In this document: piece by piece, positions 1 to 8,641 of the stretch
Numbering within the stretch: the stretch's first letter is position 1
Layout of the letters: each line of letters begins with the position of its first letter
Assembly: GCA_045535935.1 (NCBI GenBank)
Contig: JAZSMO010000013.1
Location: 1 to 48,175, forward strand
Direction of reading: 5' to 3'
From: SVFI01 sp045535935
GTDB taxonomy: Bacteria; Bacillota; Clostridia; Lachnospirales; Lachnospiraceae
DNA length: 48,175 bases
Notes under the pieces: model-generated
Seen by the model: only the letters and a program-made list of their open reading frames with translations
The model's database searches: none
What the model was told of the DNA's origin: nothing
Position numbers and translations under genes: made by a program

Positions 1-2
1 CA

Positions 3-1007
3 TGGTATACCTTCGACGGCGGTGCATGGGTGGCTGCGTCCGAGGATGTTATCAAGTATTATCTGGATCCTCGTAATTTTCTGACAGAGCAGGCGATCTT
101 TCAGTTCGAATCCTTGGAATATGAAAACTATCAAAATAAAACAGGTGTAAAAAGAATTCTGAAAGACACCTTTATGAGCGATAAATTTACAGAGCCGGGC
201 GGTTCAAAGAAAAGCTATGCCAGTACCTTTGTAAAAGCGGGAAAAAAAGCGGGAGTCAATCCGTACCATCTGGCGGCGAGATGCTATCAGGAGCAAGGTG
301 CAGGAAAGAGCGGAAGTATTTCAGGTAAAGTGGCAGGCTACGAAAACATATTCAACTACTACAACATCGGAGCGTATGCAGCAAATGGAAACTCACCGGT
401 GGTACAGGGGTTGATTTATGCATCCACACAGCCGACCAATGAAACGACCGCATACGGCAGACCATGGACAACACATTACAAATCCATTTTGGGCGGTGCA
501 CAGTATGTTGCACAGAAATATGTGAAAGCGGGACAGAATACACTGTATTTCCAAAAATTCAATGTGGTCAATAAGAAAAACGGTTTGTACAGACATCAAT
601 ATATGACCAATATTCAGGCGGCCGAGGCAGAGGCTGTAAAAATGAGCAAAGCCTACACGGCGGAAGATACCAAACTTGCTTTTTATATTCCGGTATATCT
701 TGAAATGCCGGATGCAGCATGTGCCAAACCGGTCAGCAATGCAAATCCGAACAATTATCTTGCGACACTTGAAGTGAAAAACCGTGAATTGACTCCGGTG
801 TTCAGTCCGGAAATTGACAGTTATGATCTGACAGTTCCGAAAAGTGTAAAGAAGGTTCGTATCAATGCGACTGCAGTTGCGGGCACGTCGACGGTGACGG
901 GAACCGGAAAGGTGAAATTATCCCGGGGAGAAAATGTTTTTACAATTACGTGTAAAGCAGAAAACGGAGCAGAGAAAACATATACGATTCATATTGTGAG
1001 AGAATAA
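3..1007 (+). CDS. Cell-wall N-acetylglucosaminidase-like protein, C-terminal part (5' end outside window)
   Basis: The frame is open from the left edge, so the N terminus is missing; a GTG at 30 is only an internal valine. The visible start (WYTFDGGAW, then WVAASEDVIKYYLDPRNF) resembles the entry to glucosaminidase domains of clostridial surface proteins, and YHLAARCYQEQG fits the region holding the catalytic Glu of LytD/GH73-type enzymes. Such enzymes cleave peptidoglycan glycan strands outside the cell. The last 85 or so residues (from YLATLEVKNRELTPVFSPEI) look like a cadherin-like beta-sandwich domain, often used for wall attachment. The next gene carries the same kind of domain and starts 16 bp downstream, so the two are probably co-transcribed. 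Family assignment is from motifs only. Confidence 0.8.
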   Translation, partial: WYTFDGGAWVAASEDVIKYYLDPRNFLTEQAIFQFESLEYENYQNKTGVKRILKDTFMSDKFTEPGGSKKSYASTFVKAGKKAGVNPYHLAARCYQEQGAGKSGSISGKVAGYENIFNYYNIGAYAANGNSPVVQGLIYASTQPTNETTAYGRPWTTHYKSILGGAQYVAQKYVKAGQNTLYFQKFNVVNKKNGLYRHQYMTNIQAAEAEAVKMSKAYTAEDTKLAFYIPVYLEMPDAACAKPVSNANPNNYLATLEVKNRELTPVFSPEIDSYDLTVPKSVKKVRINATAVAGTSTVTGTGKVKLSRGENVFTITCKAENGAEKTYTIHIVRE

Positions 1008-1023
1008 AGAAGGGAACAAAATA

Positions 1024-2829
1024 ATGAAAGCGTTAAATGGGAAAAACATGCAAAAGATAATGGGATTGCTGCTGGGGGTAATCTGTTTTTGGATGCTGAT
1101 GAAGACAGAACTGATGGCAGCGGGAACCGTTTCAGTTACAGCGGATAAGACAGCTGCTGCGGTAGGAGAAACGATTACAGTCAGTGTGCAGACGTCAGTG
1201 CCGGAAGATCCGGCGACAGTACCGGAGATAGCGGTTACCTACAATCCGGATGTGCTTACCTTTACGGGATGCAACGTGGAATATGGCGGCGGTGGCGGCG
1301 GATTGATCACTTTTTACGGTCAGTCGGCAACGATAACATTCACAGCTGCGCAGACAGGAGAGGCCGGTGTAGGGGTGGAAGCCATCATTGATGATGACGG
1401 CAACAATCCTGCGACAGGATCTTGTGCAATCTCAGTCGGTGGCGGTGCACAGGGAGAAGCATCCTCCGATGCGACATTATATGCGCTTGAAATGAATCCG
1501 GGGCAGATGGTTCCTGAATTTTCGCCGGAAGTGACAGAATATAAGATTTTGATCGACCATGATGTGACAGATATTACAGTCAGTGGTGCGGTTTCGGATG
1601 AAAACGCCCAAATTACGGCGGCCAGTGGATTCAAAAATTTGAAGGAAGGCACAAATGATGCGATTATTACGGTGACGGCTGCAGATGGAACAACCCTCAG
1701 CTACCATTTTACTATTGAGAGGTCAGAAGCAGGAGGGGATGCAGAATCGGAAGAGGAAGCTGACGCCGAAGAAGAGGAAAATAATCAAATCAGTAACGGA
1801 CTTGAGGTTGTGATTGACGACGTGACCTATACCGTGCAGACGGCCATAGCAGAGGAAATTTTGCCGGAAGGCTGTGTTAAGACAAGCAGCAGCTTTAACG
1901 GGGAAGCGGTGGAAGCAGCACTTTTTGAAAAAGGCGGCTTGACGTTACTTTACGCTCTTTCTGAGAGCGGAAGCGGTGAGTTTTTTATTTATAATGAGTC
2001 CACAGGAAAGCTGCAGCTGTTTTTACAGATCCGCAGTATTGAAAACAGGTATATTATTCCGATAGAAGCCAAAGAAGGTACTCCTGCCACATTTAAGGAG
2101 AGTAAGATGCAATGGAACAATTCTTACATACCGGCCTTTGTTCTCGCAGATACGTCCATCGAGCATGGCAATGAATTTTACTTGCTTTATGCAGTAAATA
2201 ATGAAGGCGAAAGAGCTTTTTATATGTACGATACGATGGAAGGAACTTATCAGCGTTTTCTGAATTATACCGGAGCGGATACCGTGTCAGCCGACACGGG
2301 GGATCATAAACCGCTTATGATAGCTGTGATTGTTCTTGCGGTATTACTTGTGGGAGCATTGCTGTTGATTGTCAATATGATTATCAGTAACAAAGAGATG
2401 CAGGAAGAGGCTCGTTATGCAGGAAAAACGAAGAAGAATCCGAAAAGAAAGCCGGTAAAAAAACAGCCGGTACGTGAACAGAGACCAAAGCCGGAAAAAA
2501 GAAGAGCTCCGGAAGAGGAAACAGATAAGGAAGAAAAGGTTGCAGAGGTAAAAACGGTTACTCCGCAGCCAGCTGTGAGAAAAACAGTTACACCACAGCC
2601 GGAGCAGAAGGCAGCAGTGACATCGGATGCCAAACATGTGACCGGTGCGGTAGGAATTACCGGCAATATTCCGATCAAGGTGGTTCAGCCGCCGAAGTCG
2701 GAAGTGAAGAGACCGCAGGTTCCGATCTATACATTGGAACGTCCGCCGGTGCAGCTGACAAGAGAGGCACCGCCGGATCAGCTGGATGACGATTTTGAAT
2801 TTGAGTTTATAAGTATGGATAATGAGTAA
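1024..2829 (+). CDS. Membrane-anchored cohesin/cadherin-like surface protein with long cytoplasmic tail
   Basis: 601 residues. An N-terminal hydrophobic signal segment (about 10-30) is followed by a cohesin-like beta domain (about 35-140, VSVTADKTAAAVGETITV), a cadherin-like beta-sandwich domain (about 150-235, LYALEMNPGQMVPEFSPEVTEY), a Glu/Asp-rich linker, an unidentified domain (about 255-420) and one transmembrane helix near 428-452. The final 145 or so residues after the helix are rich in Lys, Pro and Glu and contain a duplicated VTPQP motif. The predicted topology is outside N terminus and inside C terminus, with no LPXTG sorting signal. It follows the glucosaminidase-like gene by 16 bp, suggesting a joint cell-envelope role. 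Specific function is unknown. Confidence 0.75.
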   Translation: MKALNGKNMQKIMGLLLGVICFWMLMKTELMAAGTVSVTADKTAAAVGETITVSVQTSVPEDPATVPEIAVTYNPDVLTFTGCNVEYGGGGGGLITFYGQSATITFTAAQTGEAGVGVEAIIDDDGNNPATGSCAISVGGGAQGEASSDATLYALEMNPGQMVPEFSPEVTEYKILIDHDVTDITVSGAVSDENAQITAASGFKNLKEGTNDAIITVTAADGTTLSYHFTIERSEAGGDAESEEEADAEEEENNQISNGLEVVIDDVTYTVQTAIAEEILPEGCVKTSSSFNGEAVEAALFEKGGLTLLYALSESGSGEFFIYNESTGKLQLFLQIRSIENRYIIPIEAKEGTPATFKESKMQWNNSYIPAFVLADTSIEHGNEFYLLYAVNNEGERAFYMYDTMEGTYQRFLNYTGADTVSADTGDHKPLMIAVIVLAVLLVGALLLIVNMIISNKEMQEEARYAGKTKKNPKRKPVKKQPVREQRPKPEKRRAPEEETDKEEKVAEVKTVTPQPAVRKTVTPQPEQKAAVTSDAKHVTGAVGITGNIPIKVVQPPKSEVKRPQVPIYTLERPPVQLTREAPPDQLDDDFEFEFISMDNE

Positions 2830-2870
2830 TACTTTAGTTATAAAGGAAGTTAGCATCATAGGGAGGACAC

Positions 2871-5318
2871 ATGATGGAATATACCGATAAGGCCAGATCG
2901 GCGCTTGCTCTTGCAGCAAAGGCTGCCCGCAGTCTGGGACAAAGTTATATCGGGACAGAACATATTCTTCTGGGCCTGATGCGTCAGCAGACAGGAATCG
3001 CCGCGCGGGTTCTGCTTGCCGGCGGAGTGGAAGAGGATAGAGTGATTGATCTGATCCGGGAATTGATCGCACCGCCGAATTATCTGGAGTTAAAAGAGCG
3101 GGAGGGTTATTCTCCTAAGGCAAAATCTATCTTAGAAATAGCGAAGCAGCAGGCCGAGCGTTTCGGCAACCGGAACATTGGAACAGAGCACCTGCTCCTT
3201 GCGCTGATACAGGAAAGAAATAATGTGGCAGTGCGTATTATTTCAACGCTGGGGGTCAACCCGCAGAAGCTGTATGCAGATACCCTTGTGGCAATGGGAG
3301 AGGACGGCAACCTTTACAAGGAAGACCTGACGCAGAAAAAAGGCGGAGCAACCAAGGAGCTTGATCAGTATAGCCGGGATATGACGCTTCTTGCCAAAGA
3401 AGGGAAACTGGATCCGGTCATCGGCAGAGAAAAAGAGATTCTTCGCTTGATCCAGATTTTGAGCAGACGTACCAAAAATAATCCTTGTCTCATCGGAGAG
3501 CCGGGAGTCGGGAAAACGGCGATTGTGGAAGGTCTGGCGCAGAAGATCGTCTCAGGTGATGTGCCGGAAACGGTGCAGAACAAGCGACTTGTCACACTGG
3601 ATCTTTCCGGTATGGTGGCGGGAAGTAAGTACCGCGGAGAATTTGAAGAGCGCATTAAAAAAGTAATCAAAGAAGTGACATCCGACGGAAATATTATTTT
3701 GTTTTTGGATGAAATTCATACAATCATCGGTGCGGGCGGAGCGGAAGGCGCTATTGACGCCTCCAATATATTGAAGCCATCCCTTGCCAGAGGCGAGATT
3801 CAGCTTGTGGGAGCAACGACGATCGATGAGTATCGGAAGCATATTGAAAAAGATCCGGCGCTGGAAAGAAGATTCCAGCCGATTACCGTGGAGGAACCGG
3901 GGGTTTCCGAGGCGATACGTATTGTGGAAGGAGTGCGTCATAAATACGAGGAGCATCATCATGTGACGATTTCCGATGAAGCGGTCGGTGCGGCAGTGAA
4001 ATTATCTGCCCGCTACATCAATGACAGAAATCTGCCGGACAAAGCGATTGACCTGATTGACGAGGCGTCGGCCGCACTTCGCCTGTCCGGATTGAAGCAG
4101 TCTGATAAATGTTTGAAACTGGAAAAAGAGATGGAAGAGCTCGATGTTCAGATTGAGCGTTCCTTAAAATTTGAAGCGTTTTCTCAGGCGCATGAACAGA
4201 GGTTGCAGAGAAAAGCTCTGGAAAAGAAATATCAGAGTGCACTTAGACAATATGAAAAGAAACTGCAGGACAGAAGTCTTGTGGTGACGGAAGAAGATAT
4301 TGCGACAGTTGTGTCCCAATGGGCCAAAGTGCCGGTGAAGAAGCTGGAAGAGAAGGAAAGCGAAAGATTGCTGAAATTGGAATCGGTACTTCACAAACGT
4401 GTGGTAGGACAGAAGGAAGCTGTCAGTGCGGTGTCCAGAGCGATGAGACGCGGACGTGTCGGACTTTCCGATCCGAACAGACCAATTGGGTCATTTCTGT
4501 TTTTAGGACCTACCGGAGTCGGAAAAACGGAACTTTCCAAGGCACTTGCAGAGGCAATGTTCGGATCGCAGAATGATTTGATCCGTGTGGATATGTCAGA
4601 ATACATGGAGTCTCACTCCGTAGCAAAAATGATCGGATCACCGCCGGGATATGTGGGACACGATGACGGAGGACAGCTCAGTGAAAAAGTGAGACGCAAT
4701 CCGTATAGCGTCATTTTGTTTGATGAGATTGAAAAAGCACATCCGGATGTGTTCAACATCCTTCTTCAGGTGCTCGATGATGGTCATATTACCGATTCCA
4801 AAGGTCGCAAGGTAAGCTTTAAAAATACGGTGATTATCATGACATCCAATGCCGGAGCTTCCAGAATTGTGGATCCGAAGAATCTCGGGTTTGCGGTTAC
4901 TACGACTGCGCAGCAGGAATATGCAAAGATGAAGGACGGAGTGATGGAGGAAGTAAAGAGACTGTTCAAGCCGGAATTTATCAATCGAATTGATGAGATT
5001 ATGGTATTCCATGCATTGACCCGGGAAGAACTGCGAGAGATTGTTTCGTTGCTGGCGAAAGATCTTGTCAAACGGTGCAAGGAACAGATGGGGCTGCAGC
5101 TTAATGTCAGTGCGCCGTTAAAGGACTATCTGGTGAAAAAATACTGCGATATCAAGATGGGAGCGAGACCTTTGAAGCGCGCTATGCAGTCGGCGGTGGA
5201 GGATTTGTTGGCGGAAGAGATACTCTCCGGAAAAATAAAATCAGGCGACCATGTGACGGCGACCGTACAGAAGGACAAAGTTGTTTTTAAGGTCAAAAAT
5301 GCTGGAAATAAAGACTGA
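2871..5318 (+). CDS. clpC: ATP-dependent Clp protease ATP-binding subunit ClpC
   Basis: 815 residues, the usual ClpC length. Two N-terminal Clp repeats (about 1-145, IGTEHILLGLMRQ and IGTEHLLLALIQE) bind adaptors. AAA module 1 has Walker A GEPGVGKT at about 209-216. A coiled M-domain lies near 400-460. AAA module 2 has Walker A GPTGVGKT at about 546-553 and the C-terminal GARPLKRAM motif. ClpC unfolds substrates and feeds them to ClpP. Two adjacent ATGs (2871 and 2874) are possible; GGAGG at 2862-2866 is better spaced for the second. The usual upstream partners ctsR, mcsA and mcsB are absent here, so regulation by CtsR and the McsB arginine kinase is not evident locally. Confidence 0.96.
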   Translation: MMEYTDKARSALALAAKAARSLGQSYIGTEHILLGLMRQQTGIAARVLLAGGVEEDRVIDLIRELIAPPNYLELKEREGYSPKAKSILEIAKQQAERFGNRNIGTEHLLLALIQERNNVAVRIISTLGVNPQKLYADTLVAMGEDGNLYKEDLTQKKGGATKELDQYSRDMTLLAKEGKLDPVIGREKEILRLIQILSRRTKNNPCLIGEPGVGKTAIVEGLAQKIVSGDVPETVQNKRLVTLDLSGMVAGSKYRGEFEERIKKVIKEVTSDGNIILFLDEIHTIIGAGGAEGAIDASNILKPSLARGEIQLVGATTIDEYRKHIEKDPALERRFQPITVEEPGVSEAIRIVEGVRHKYEEHHHVTISDEAVGAAVKLSARYINDRNLPDKAIDLIDEASAALRLSGLKQSDKCLKLEKEMEELDVQIERSLKFEAFSQAHEQRLQRKALEKKYQSALRQYEKKLQDRSLVVTEEDIATVVSQWAKVPVKKLEEKESERLLKLESVLHKRVVGQKEAVSAVSRAMRRGRVGLSDPNRPIGSFLFLGPTGVGKTELSKALAEAMFGSQNDLIRVDMSEYMESHSVAKMIGSPPGYVGHDDGGQLSEKVRRNPYSVILFDEIEKAHPDVFNILLQVLDDGHITDSKGRKVSFKNTVIIMTSNAGASRIVDPKNLGFAVTTTAQQEYAKMKDGVMEEVKRLFKPEFINRIDEIMVFHALTREELREIVSLLAKDLVKRCKEQMGLQLNVSAPLKDYLVKKYCDIKMGARPLKRAMQSAVEDLLAEEILSGKIKSGDHVTATVQKDKVVFKVKNAGNKD

Positions 5319-5351
5319 AATATATTATAATTTAACTATTACAATAAGAGA

Positions 5352-5374
5352 CGGGCAAAAGAGTTTTTTGCCTG
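5352..5374 (+). other. Hairpin between clpC and the next gene
   Basis: A 9-bp stem with one G-U pair (CGGGCAAAA with TTTTGCCTG) and a 5-nt loop lies 3 nt before the ribosome binding site of the following gene. There is no downstream T-run, so it may be a weak terminator, an RNA-stability element or a translational element. Confidence 0.35.
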
Positions 5375-5391
5375 ATTAGGAGGACAAAAGA

Positions 5392-5805
5392 ATGGCAGTT
5401 GTGGAACAGTTACTTCGAAGCGAAGAAGACGGAACGCTCAGCTTTGGAAATCATGCGCTGGCACATAAAGCAAAGCTTGAAGATTATGAACATGGTGGAG
5501 ATTTGTATAAAGTAAAAACCTTTTCTACCATGACCAAACTGGAAAAGAACGGTATGTTTTTATATGAATCCGTACCGGGAACAAGTGTCAATCAATTTAA
5601 AGAAACAAGCAATGGAGTGAATTTCCTTGTAGAGGGAGCAGCGGATGCCCAGCTGACTCTCGGACTCGGTGATGACACGGAATACGAGGTTTTTGTTGCA
5701 GGTAACAGCGTCGGAACCATGAAAACAGGTCTCGGCGGAAAGCTCAGTATCAGCGTAGAACTGGAAGGTATGGGCGAAGTGGAAGTAAAGGTGGTAGAAG
5801 CGTAA
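5392..5805 (+). CDS. Conserved small protein of unknown function (Lachnospiraceae type)
   Basis: 137 residues with an ATG start behind AGGAGG at 5378-5383. No signal peptide or membrane segment is visible. The sequence (MAVVEQLLRSEEDGTLSFGN, then KNGMFLYESVPGTSV) resembles a family common in Lachnospiraceae that is sometimes loosely labelled endosialidase; I see no catalytic motif that supports an enzymatic role. The C-terminal half looks beta-rich, with alternating hydrophobic residues. radA starts 2 bp after its stop, so the two are co-translated and perhaps transcribed from clpC onward. Confidence 0.75.
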   Translation: MAVVEQLLRSEEDGTLSFGNHALAHKAKLEDYEHGGDLYKVKTFSTMTKLEKNGMFLYESVPGTSVNQFKETSNGVNFLVEGAADAQLTLGLGDDTEYEVFVAGNSVGTMKTGLGGKLSISVELEGMGEVEVKVVEA

Positions 5806-5807
5806 AC

Positions 5808-7190
5808 ATGGCAAAAGCAAAAATGACAACCGTTTATTTTTGTCAGAATTGCGGCTATGAATCTTCCAAATGGATGGGACAATGTCCCGGATGCAGAGAG
5901 TGGAATACGATGGTGGAGGAAGTGGTACAAAAAAACTCCTCTGCAAATAAGAGTATCGCCGGTGCGAATTCCCTTATGAGCAAGCCACAGACGATCGCAT
6001 CCATCTCTATGGAGGAAGAGGATAAGATTTTTACACATATGGAAGAGTTTGACAGGGTGCTTGGTGGTGGCATCATGCCCGGTGGACTCGTACTTGTAGG
6101 TGGAGATCCCGGTATCGGGAAATCCACCTTACTTTTACAGATGTGTAAAATGCTTTCTGATGAGAACAAAAAAGTATTATATATATCCGGAGAGGAGTCT
6201 TTGAAGCAGATTAAGATGCGGGCCGTTCGTATCGGTGAATTTACAGATGAGGTGAAACTGCTTTGTGAAACAGATCTTGACCGGGTAGAGACCGTGATAA
6301 TGAATGAGAAGCCGGAGATTGTGGTGATTGATTCCATCCAGACAATGTTCTGTGAGAGAGTGAGTGCGGCGCCGGGAAGTGTCTCGCAAGTGAGAGAGGC
6401 GACAGCAATCTTTTTGCGTCTGGCCAAAAGCATGGGGATTTCCATTTTTATTGTGGGACATGTGACAAAGGAAGGAACGGTGGCAGGTCCCCGTGTTCTG
6501 GAACATATGGTGGACACCGTGCTTTATTTTGAGGGAGATCGACATGCATCGTATCGCATTTTGCGCAGCGTGAAAAATCGTTTTGGATCCACAAATGAGA
6601 TCGGCGTGTTCGAGATGCGCAGAGAAGGGCTTGTGGAGGTGAAGAATCCGTCGGAATTTATGCTGGACGGAAGGCCGGAGGGAGCCAGCGGTTCTGTTGT
6701 GGCCTGTGCGATGGAAGGCTCCAGACCGATGCTCATAGAGATTCAGGCTTTGGTCTGCGATTCCAATTTCCAGATTCCGCGCAGACAGACGACAGGCACA
6801 GATTTTAACAGAGTGAATCTCCTTATGGCGGTTCTTGAAAAGCGGCTTGGCATTCACATGGGACAGATGGATGCGTATGTCAATCTCGCAGGAGGCATGC
6901 GTCTTATCGAGCCGGCGCTTGATCTGGGGATCGTTATGGCGTTGATTTCCAGTTTTAAGAATAAACCGGTCGGAGCAAAAACGGTGATTTTCGGAGAAGT
7001 AGGTTTATCGGGTGAAGTGCGGGGTGTCAATATGGCGGCTCTGCGGGTGGCGGAGGCCAAGAAACTGGGATTTGAAACCTGTATTATGCCTGCGTCCAAC
7101 TATGAAAGTCTTTCGGCAGAAGAAAGGCAGGGAATGAAAATTTATGGGGTAGCCAACGTTTCGGAAGCCGTAGAAACCATAATAGAGTAA
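5808..7190 (+). CDS. radA: DNA repair protein RadA (Sms)
   Basis: 460 residues, full length for the family. It has an N-terminal four-cysteine zinc finger (C12, C15, C26, C29), a RecA-like ATPase core with Walker A GGDPGIGKST at about 98-107, the RadA-specific KNRFG motif near 255, and a C-terminal Lon-protease-like domain (GEVGLSGEVRGV). RadA is a branch-migration helicase acting in homologous recombination. The ATG lies 2 bp after the preceding stop. The clpC-x-radA order echoes clpC-radA of Bacillus subtilis, although disA, which follows there, is absent. Confidence 0.97.
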   Translation: MAKAKMTTVYFCQNCGYESSKWMGQCPGCREWNTMVEEVVQKNSSANKSIAGANSLMSKPQTIASISMEEEDKIFTHMEEFDRVLGGGIMPGGLVLVGGDPGIGKSTLLLQMCKMLSDENKKVLYISGEESLKQIKMRAVRIGEFTDEVKLLCETDLDRVETVIMNEKPEIVVIDSIQTMFCERVSAAPGSVSQVREATAIFLRLAKSMGISIFIVGHVTKEGTVAGPRVLEHMVDTVLYFEGDRHASYRILRSVKNRFGSTNEIGVFEMRREGLVEVKNPSEFMLDGRPEGASGSVVACAMEGSRPMLIEIQALVCDSNFQIPRRQTTGTDFNRVNLLMAVLEKRLGIHMGQMDAYVNLAGGMRLIEPALDLGIVMALISSFKNKPVGAKTVIFGEVGLSGEVRGVNMAALRVAEAKKLGFETCIMPASNYESLSAEERQGMKIYGVANVSEAVETIIE

Positions 7191-7255
7191 TATATTGCTA
7201 TTTTGACGCAATATAGTTGTAGAAAAATAGCATAAGTCATAATATAATACAATCA

Positions 7256-7354
7256 ACCCATGAGATTGGGTGTGCTAATTAGCAAATTCCGGAAGAATTC
7301 CCCTTTTACACAAACAGAAGGCTCGACGACTTAGGTCGCCGAGTCTTTTGTTTT
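7256..7354 (+). ncRNA. Probable small RNA or structured 3' UTR with four hairpins
   Basis: No reading frame is evident. In order there are a hairpin ACCCA/TGGGT (7256-7271), a perfect palindrome TGCTAATTAGCA (7273-7284), a hairpin AATTC/GAATT (7285-7299) and a strong intrinsic terminator. A TATAAT at 7243-7248 would place a transcription start near 7256, but I see no convincing -35 box. It matches no RNA family I recognise. It could also be the 3' end of the radA transcript. Confidence 0.4.
7320..7354 (+). terminator. Intrinsic terminator downstream of radA
   Basis: GC-rich stem pairing 7320-7330 with 7335-7345 (one mismatch, TTAG loop), followed by a T-rich run broken by one G. Confidence 0.75.
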
Positions 7355-7395
7355 GTAATATATTCTATATAGATAATATTTTGTATAAAAATCCC

Positions 7396-7425
7396 TTGCC
7401 AAAGTACGAAGTCCTGTGATATAAT
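7396..7425 (+). promoter_or_regulatory. Sigma-A-type promoter of tRNA-Trp
   Basis: TTGCCA at 7396-7401, 18-bp spacer, TATAAT at 7420-7425; it sits 18 bp before the mature tRNA 5' end. Confidence 0.7.
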
Positions 7426-7443
7426 CATTTTCGGTGCTAACCT

Positions 7444-7514
7444 AGGGGAATAGTACAATGGTAGTGCGGCGGTCTCCAAAACCGTTAATGGGGGTTCGAT
7501 CCCCTCTTCCCCTG
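7444..7514 (+). tRNA. tRNA-Trp (anticodon CCA)
   Basis: 71-nt cloverleaf. The acceptor stem AGGGGAA (7444-7450) pairs with TTCCCCT (7507-7513), with discriminator G at 7514. The anticodon loop CTCCAAA holds CCA at 7476-7478. The T-arm has GGTTCGATCC. The 3' CCA is not encoded. Confidence 0.93.
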
Positions 7515-7518
7515 CTGA

Positions 7519-7547
7519 GAAATCTCGTAACAGAGATTTCTTTTTTT
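7519..7547 (+). terminator. Terminator after tRNA-Trp
   Basis: Stem GAAATCTC (7519-7526) with GAGATTTC (7533-7540), followed by seven T. It lies just before the next gene's ribosome binding site, so read-through is possible. Confidence 0.75.
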
Positions 7548-7561
7548 ATAGGAGAGAAAAT

Positions 7562-8635
7562 ATGAAAGCGGGAAAAAATAAGGTTCTTGTCTTCTTGCTT
7601 GTACTTTGTTGTATGTGCGCAGCGGTATGCGGATGTGCAGGTGATAAGGATGGAAATACACAGATTGTCTTGACGACCGGATTTGAAGAAAACGAAATAT
7701 TTCGTATCGGTGAAAGCTCTTGCAGTCTCTCGGAGGTCATGGTATATCTGACCAATATGCAAAATCAGTATGAGAGCGTTTACGGTTCGCAGATATGGGA
7801 CCGTATGATCGGCGATGAGACGTTGGAGAAAAAAGTGAAAGATGTGGCCCTTGACCGTCTTGCCCAGATTAAGACGTTAAATCTGCTGGCACAGCAGGAA
7901 GAAATCGTTTTGACGGAGCAGGAGGAGAAGCTGGTGGAACAGGCTGCTGCAGAATACTTTGCTTCGCTGAATGAGATAGAGATATCCTCCATGGGAATCG
8001 ATGCGGATACGGTAGAAAAATTATATCAGGAATATGCTCTTGCAGATAAAGTATACAATTACATTATTGAGGAGATTAATCCGGAGATTAGTGACGATGA
8101 GGCCAGGACAGTTACCGTCAGCCAGATTTTTGTAAAAACATATGCGCTGGACGGTACAGGGAATAAGGTGCCTTACACGGCGGAAAGCAAGGCGTCGGCC
8201 TATGAAAAAATCAGGGAAATAAAAAGTATGCTCAGAGACGGTGCAGACTTTGACGAGCTGGCGACAAGGTATTCCGAGGACGGAAAGTTCACGTTTTCCT
8301 TCCGCAAGGGAGAAGCAGAAAGTGCATATGAGGAAGTAGCATTTAATTTGGGGAACGATGAAGTCAGCGATATTATTGAGACAGAGTCCGGGTACTATAT
8401 TATTAAGTGCGTATCCACGCTGGACCGTGAGCAGACAGATCAAAATAAGATCAAGATTATAGAAGATCGAAAAGAAGAGGTTTTCGGTCAGGTATATGAT
8501 GAATTTGTGCTGACGCAGATCCGCAATCTCAACGATGAATTGTGGGAACAGGTTGCATTTATTCATGATGAAAATTGCAAGACCACCACGTTTTTTGATG
8601 TGTATAATAAATATTTTGACAAGAAAGGAATGTGA
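7562..8635 (+). CDS. PrsA-like lipoprotein peptidyl-prolyl isomerase (parvulin)
   Basis: 357 residues. The signal peptide ends in a lipobox-like AVCGC with the probable lipidated Cys25. A helical SurA-like chaperone region spans about 50-190, and a parvulin rotamase domain lies at about 195-300 (TVSQIFVKTY, then FDELATRYSED and ESGYYIIKC). Proteins of this type fold secreted proteins on the outer face of the membrane. A good ribosome binding site (GGAGAG) precedes the ATG. htpG follows 6 bp after the stop, so an extracytoplasmic and a cytoplasmic chaperone appear to share a transcript. Confidence 0.85.
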   Translation: MKAGKNKVLVFLLVLCCMCAAVCGCAGDKDGNTQIVLTTGFEENEIFRIGESSCSLSEVMVYLTNMQNQYESVYGSQIWDRMIGDETLEKKVKDVALDRLAQIKTLNLLAQQEEIVLTEQEEKLVEQAAAEYFASLNEIEISSMGIDADTVEKLYQEYALADKVYNYIIEEINPEISDDEARTVTVSQIFVKTYALDGTGNKVPYTAESKASAYEKIREIKSMLRDGADFDELATRYSEDGKFTFSFRKGEAESAYEEVAFNLGNDEVSDIIETESGYYIIKCVSTLDREQTDQNKIKIIEDRKEEVFGQVYDEFVLTQIRNLNDELWEQVAFIHDENCKTTTFFDVYNKYFDKKGM

Positions 8636-8641
8636 TGTTTT

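Noticed and set aside
2344..3072. Minus-strand frame overlapping the adhesin-like gene and clpC
   Set aside because: It is antisense to two strong genes, spans their junction and shows no start signal.
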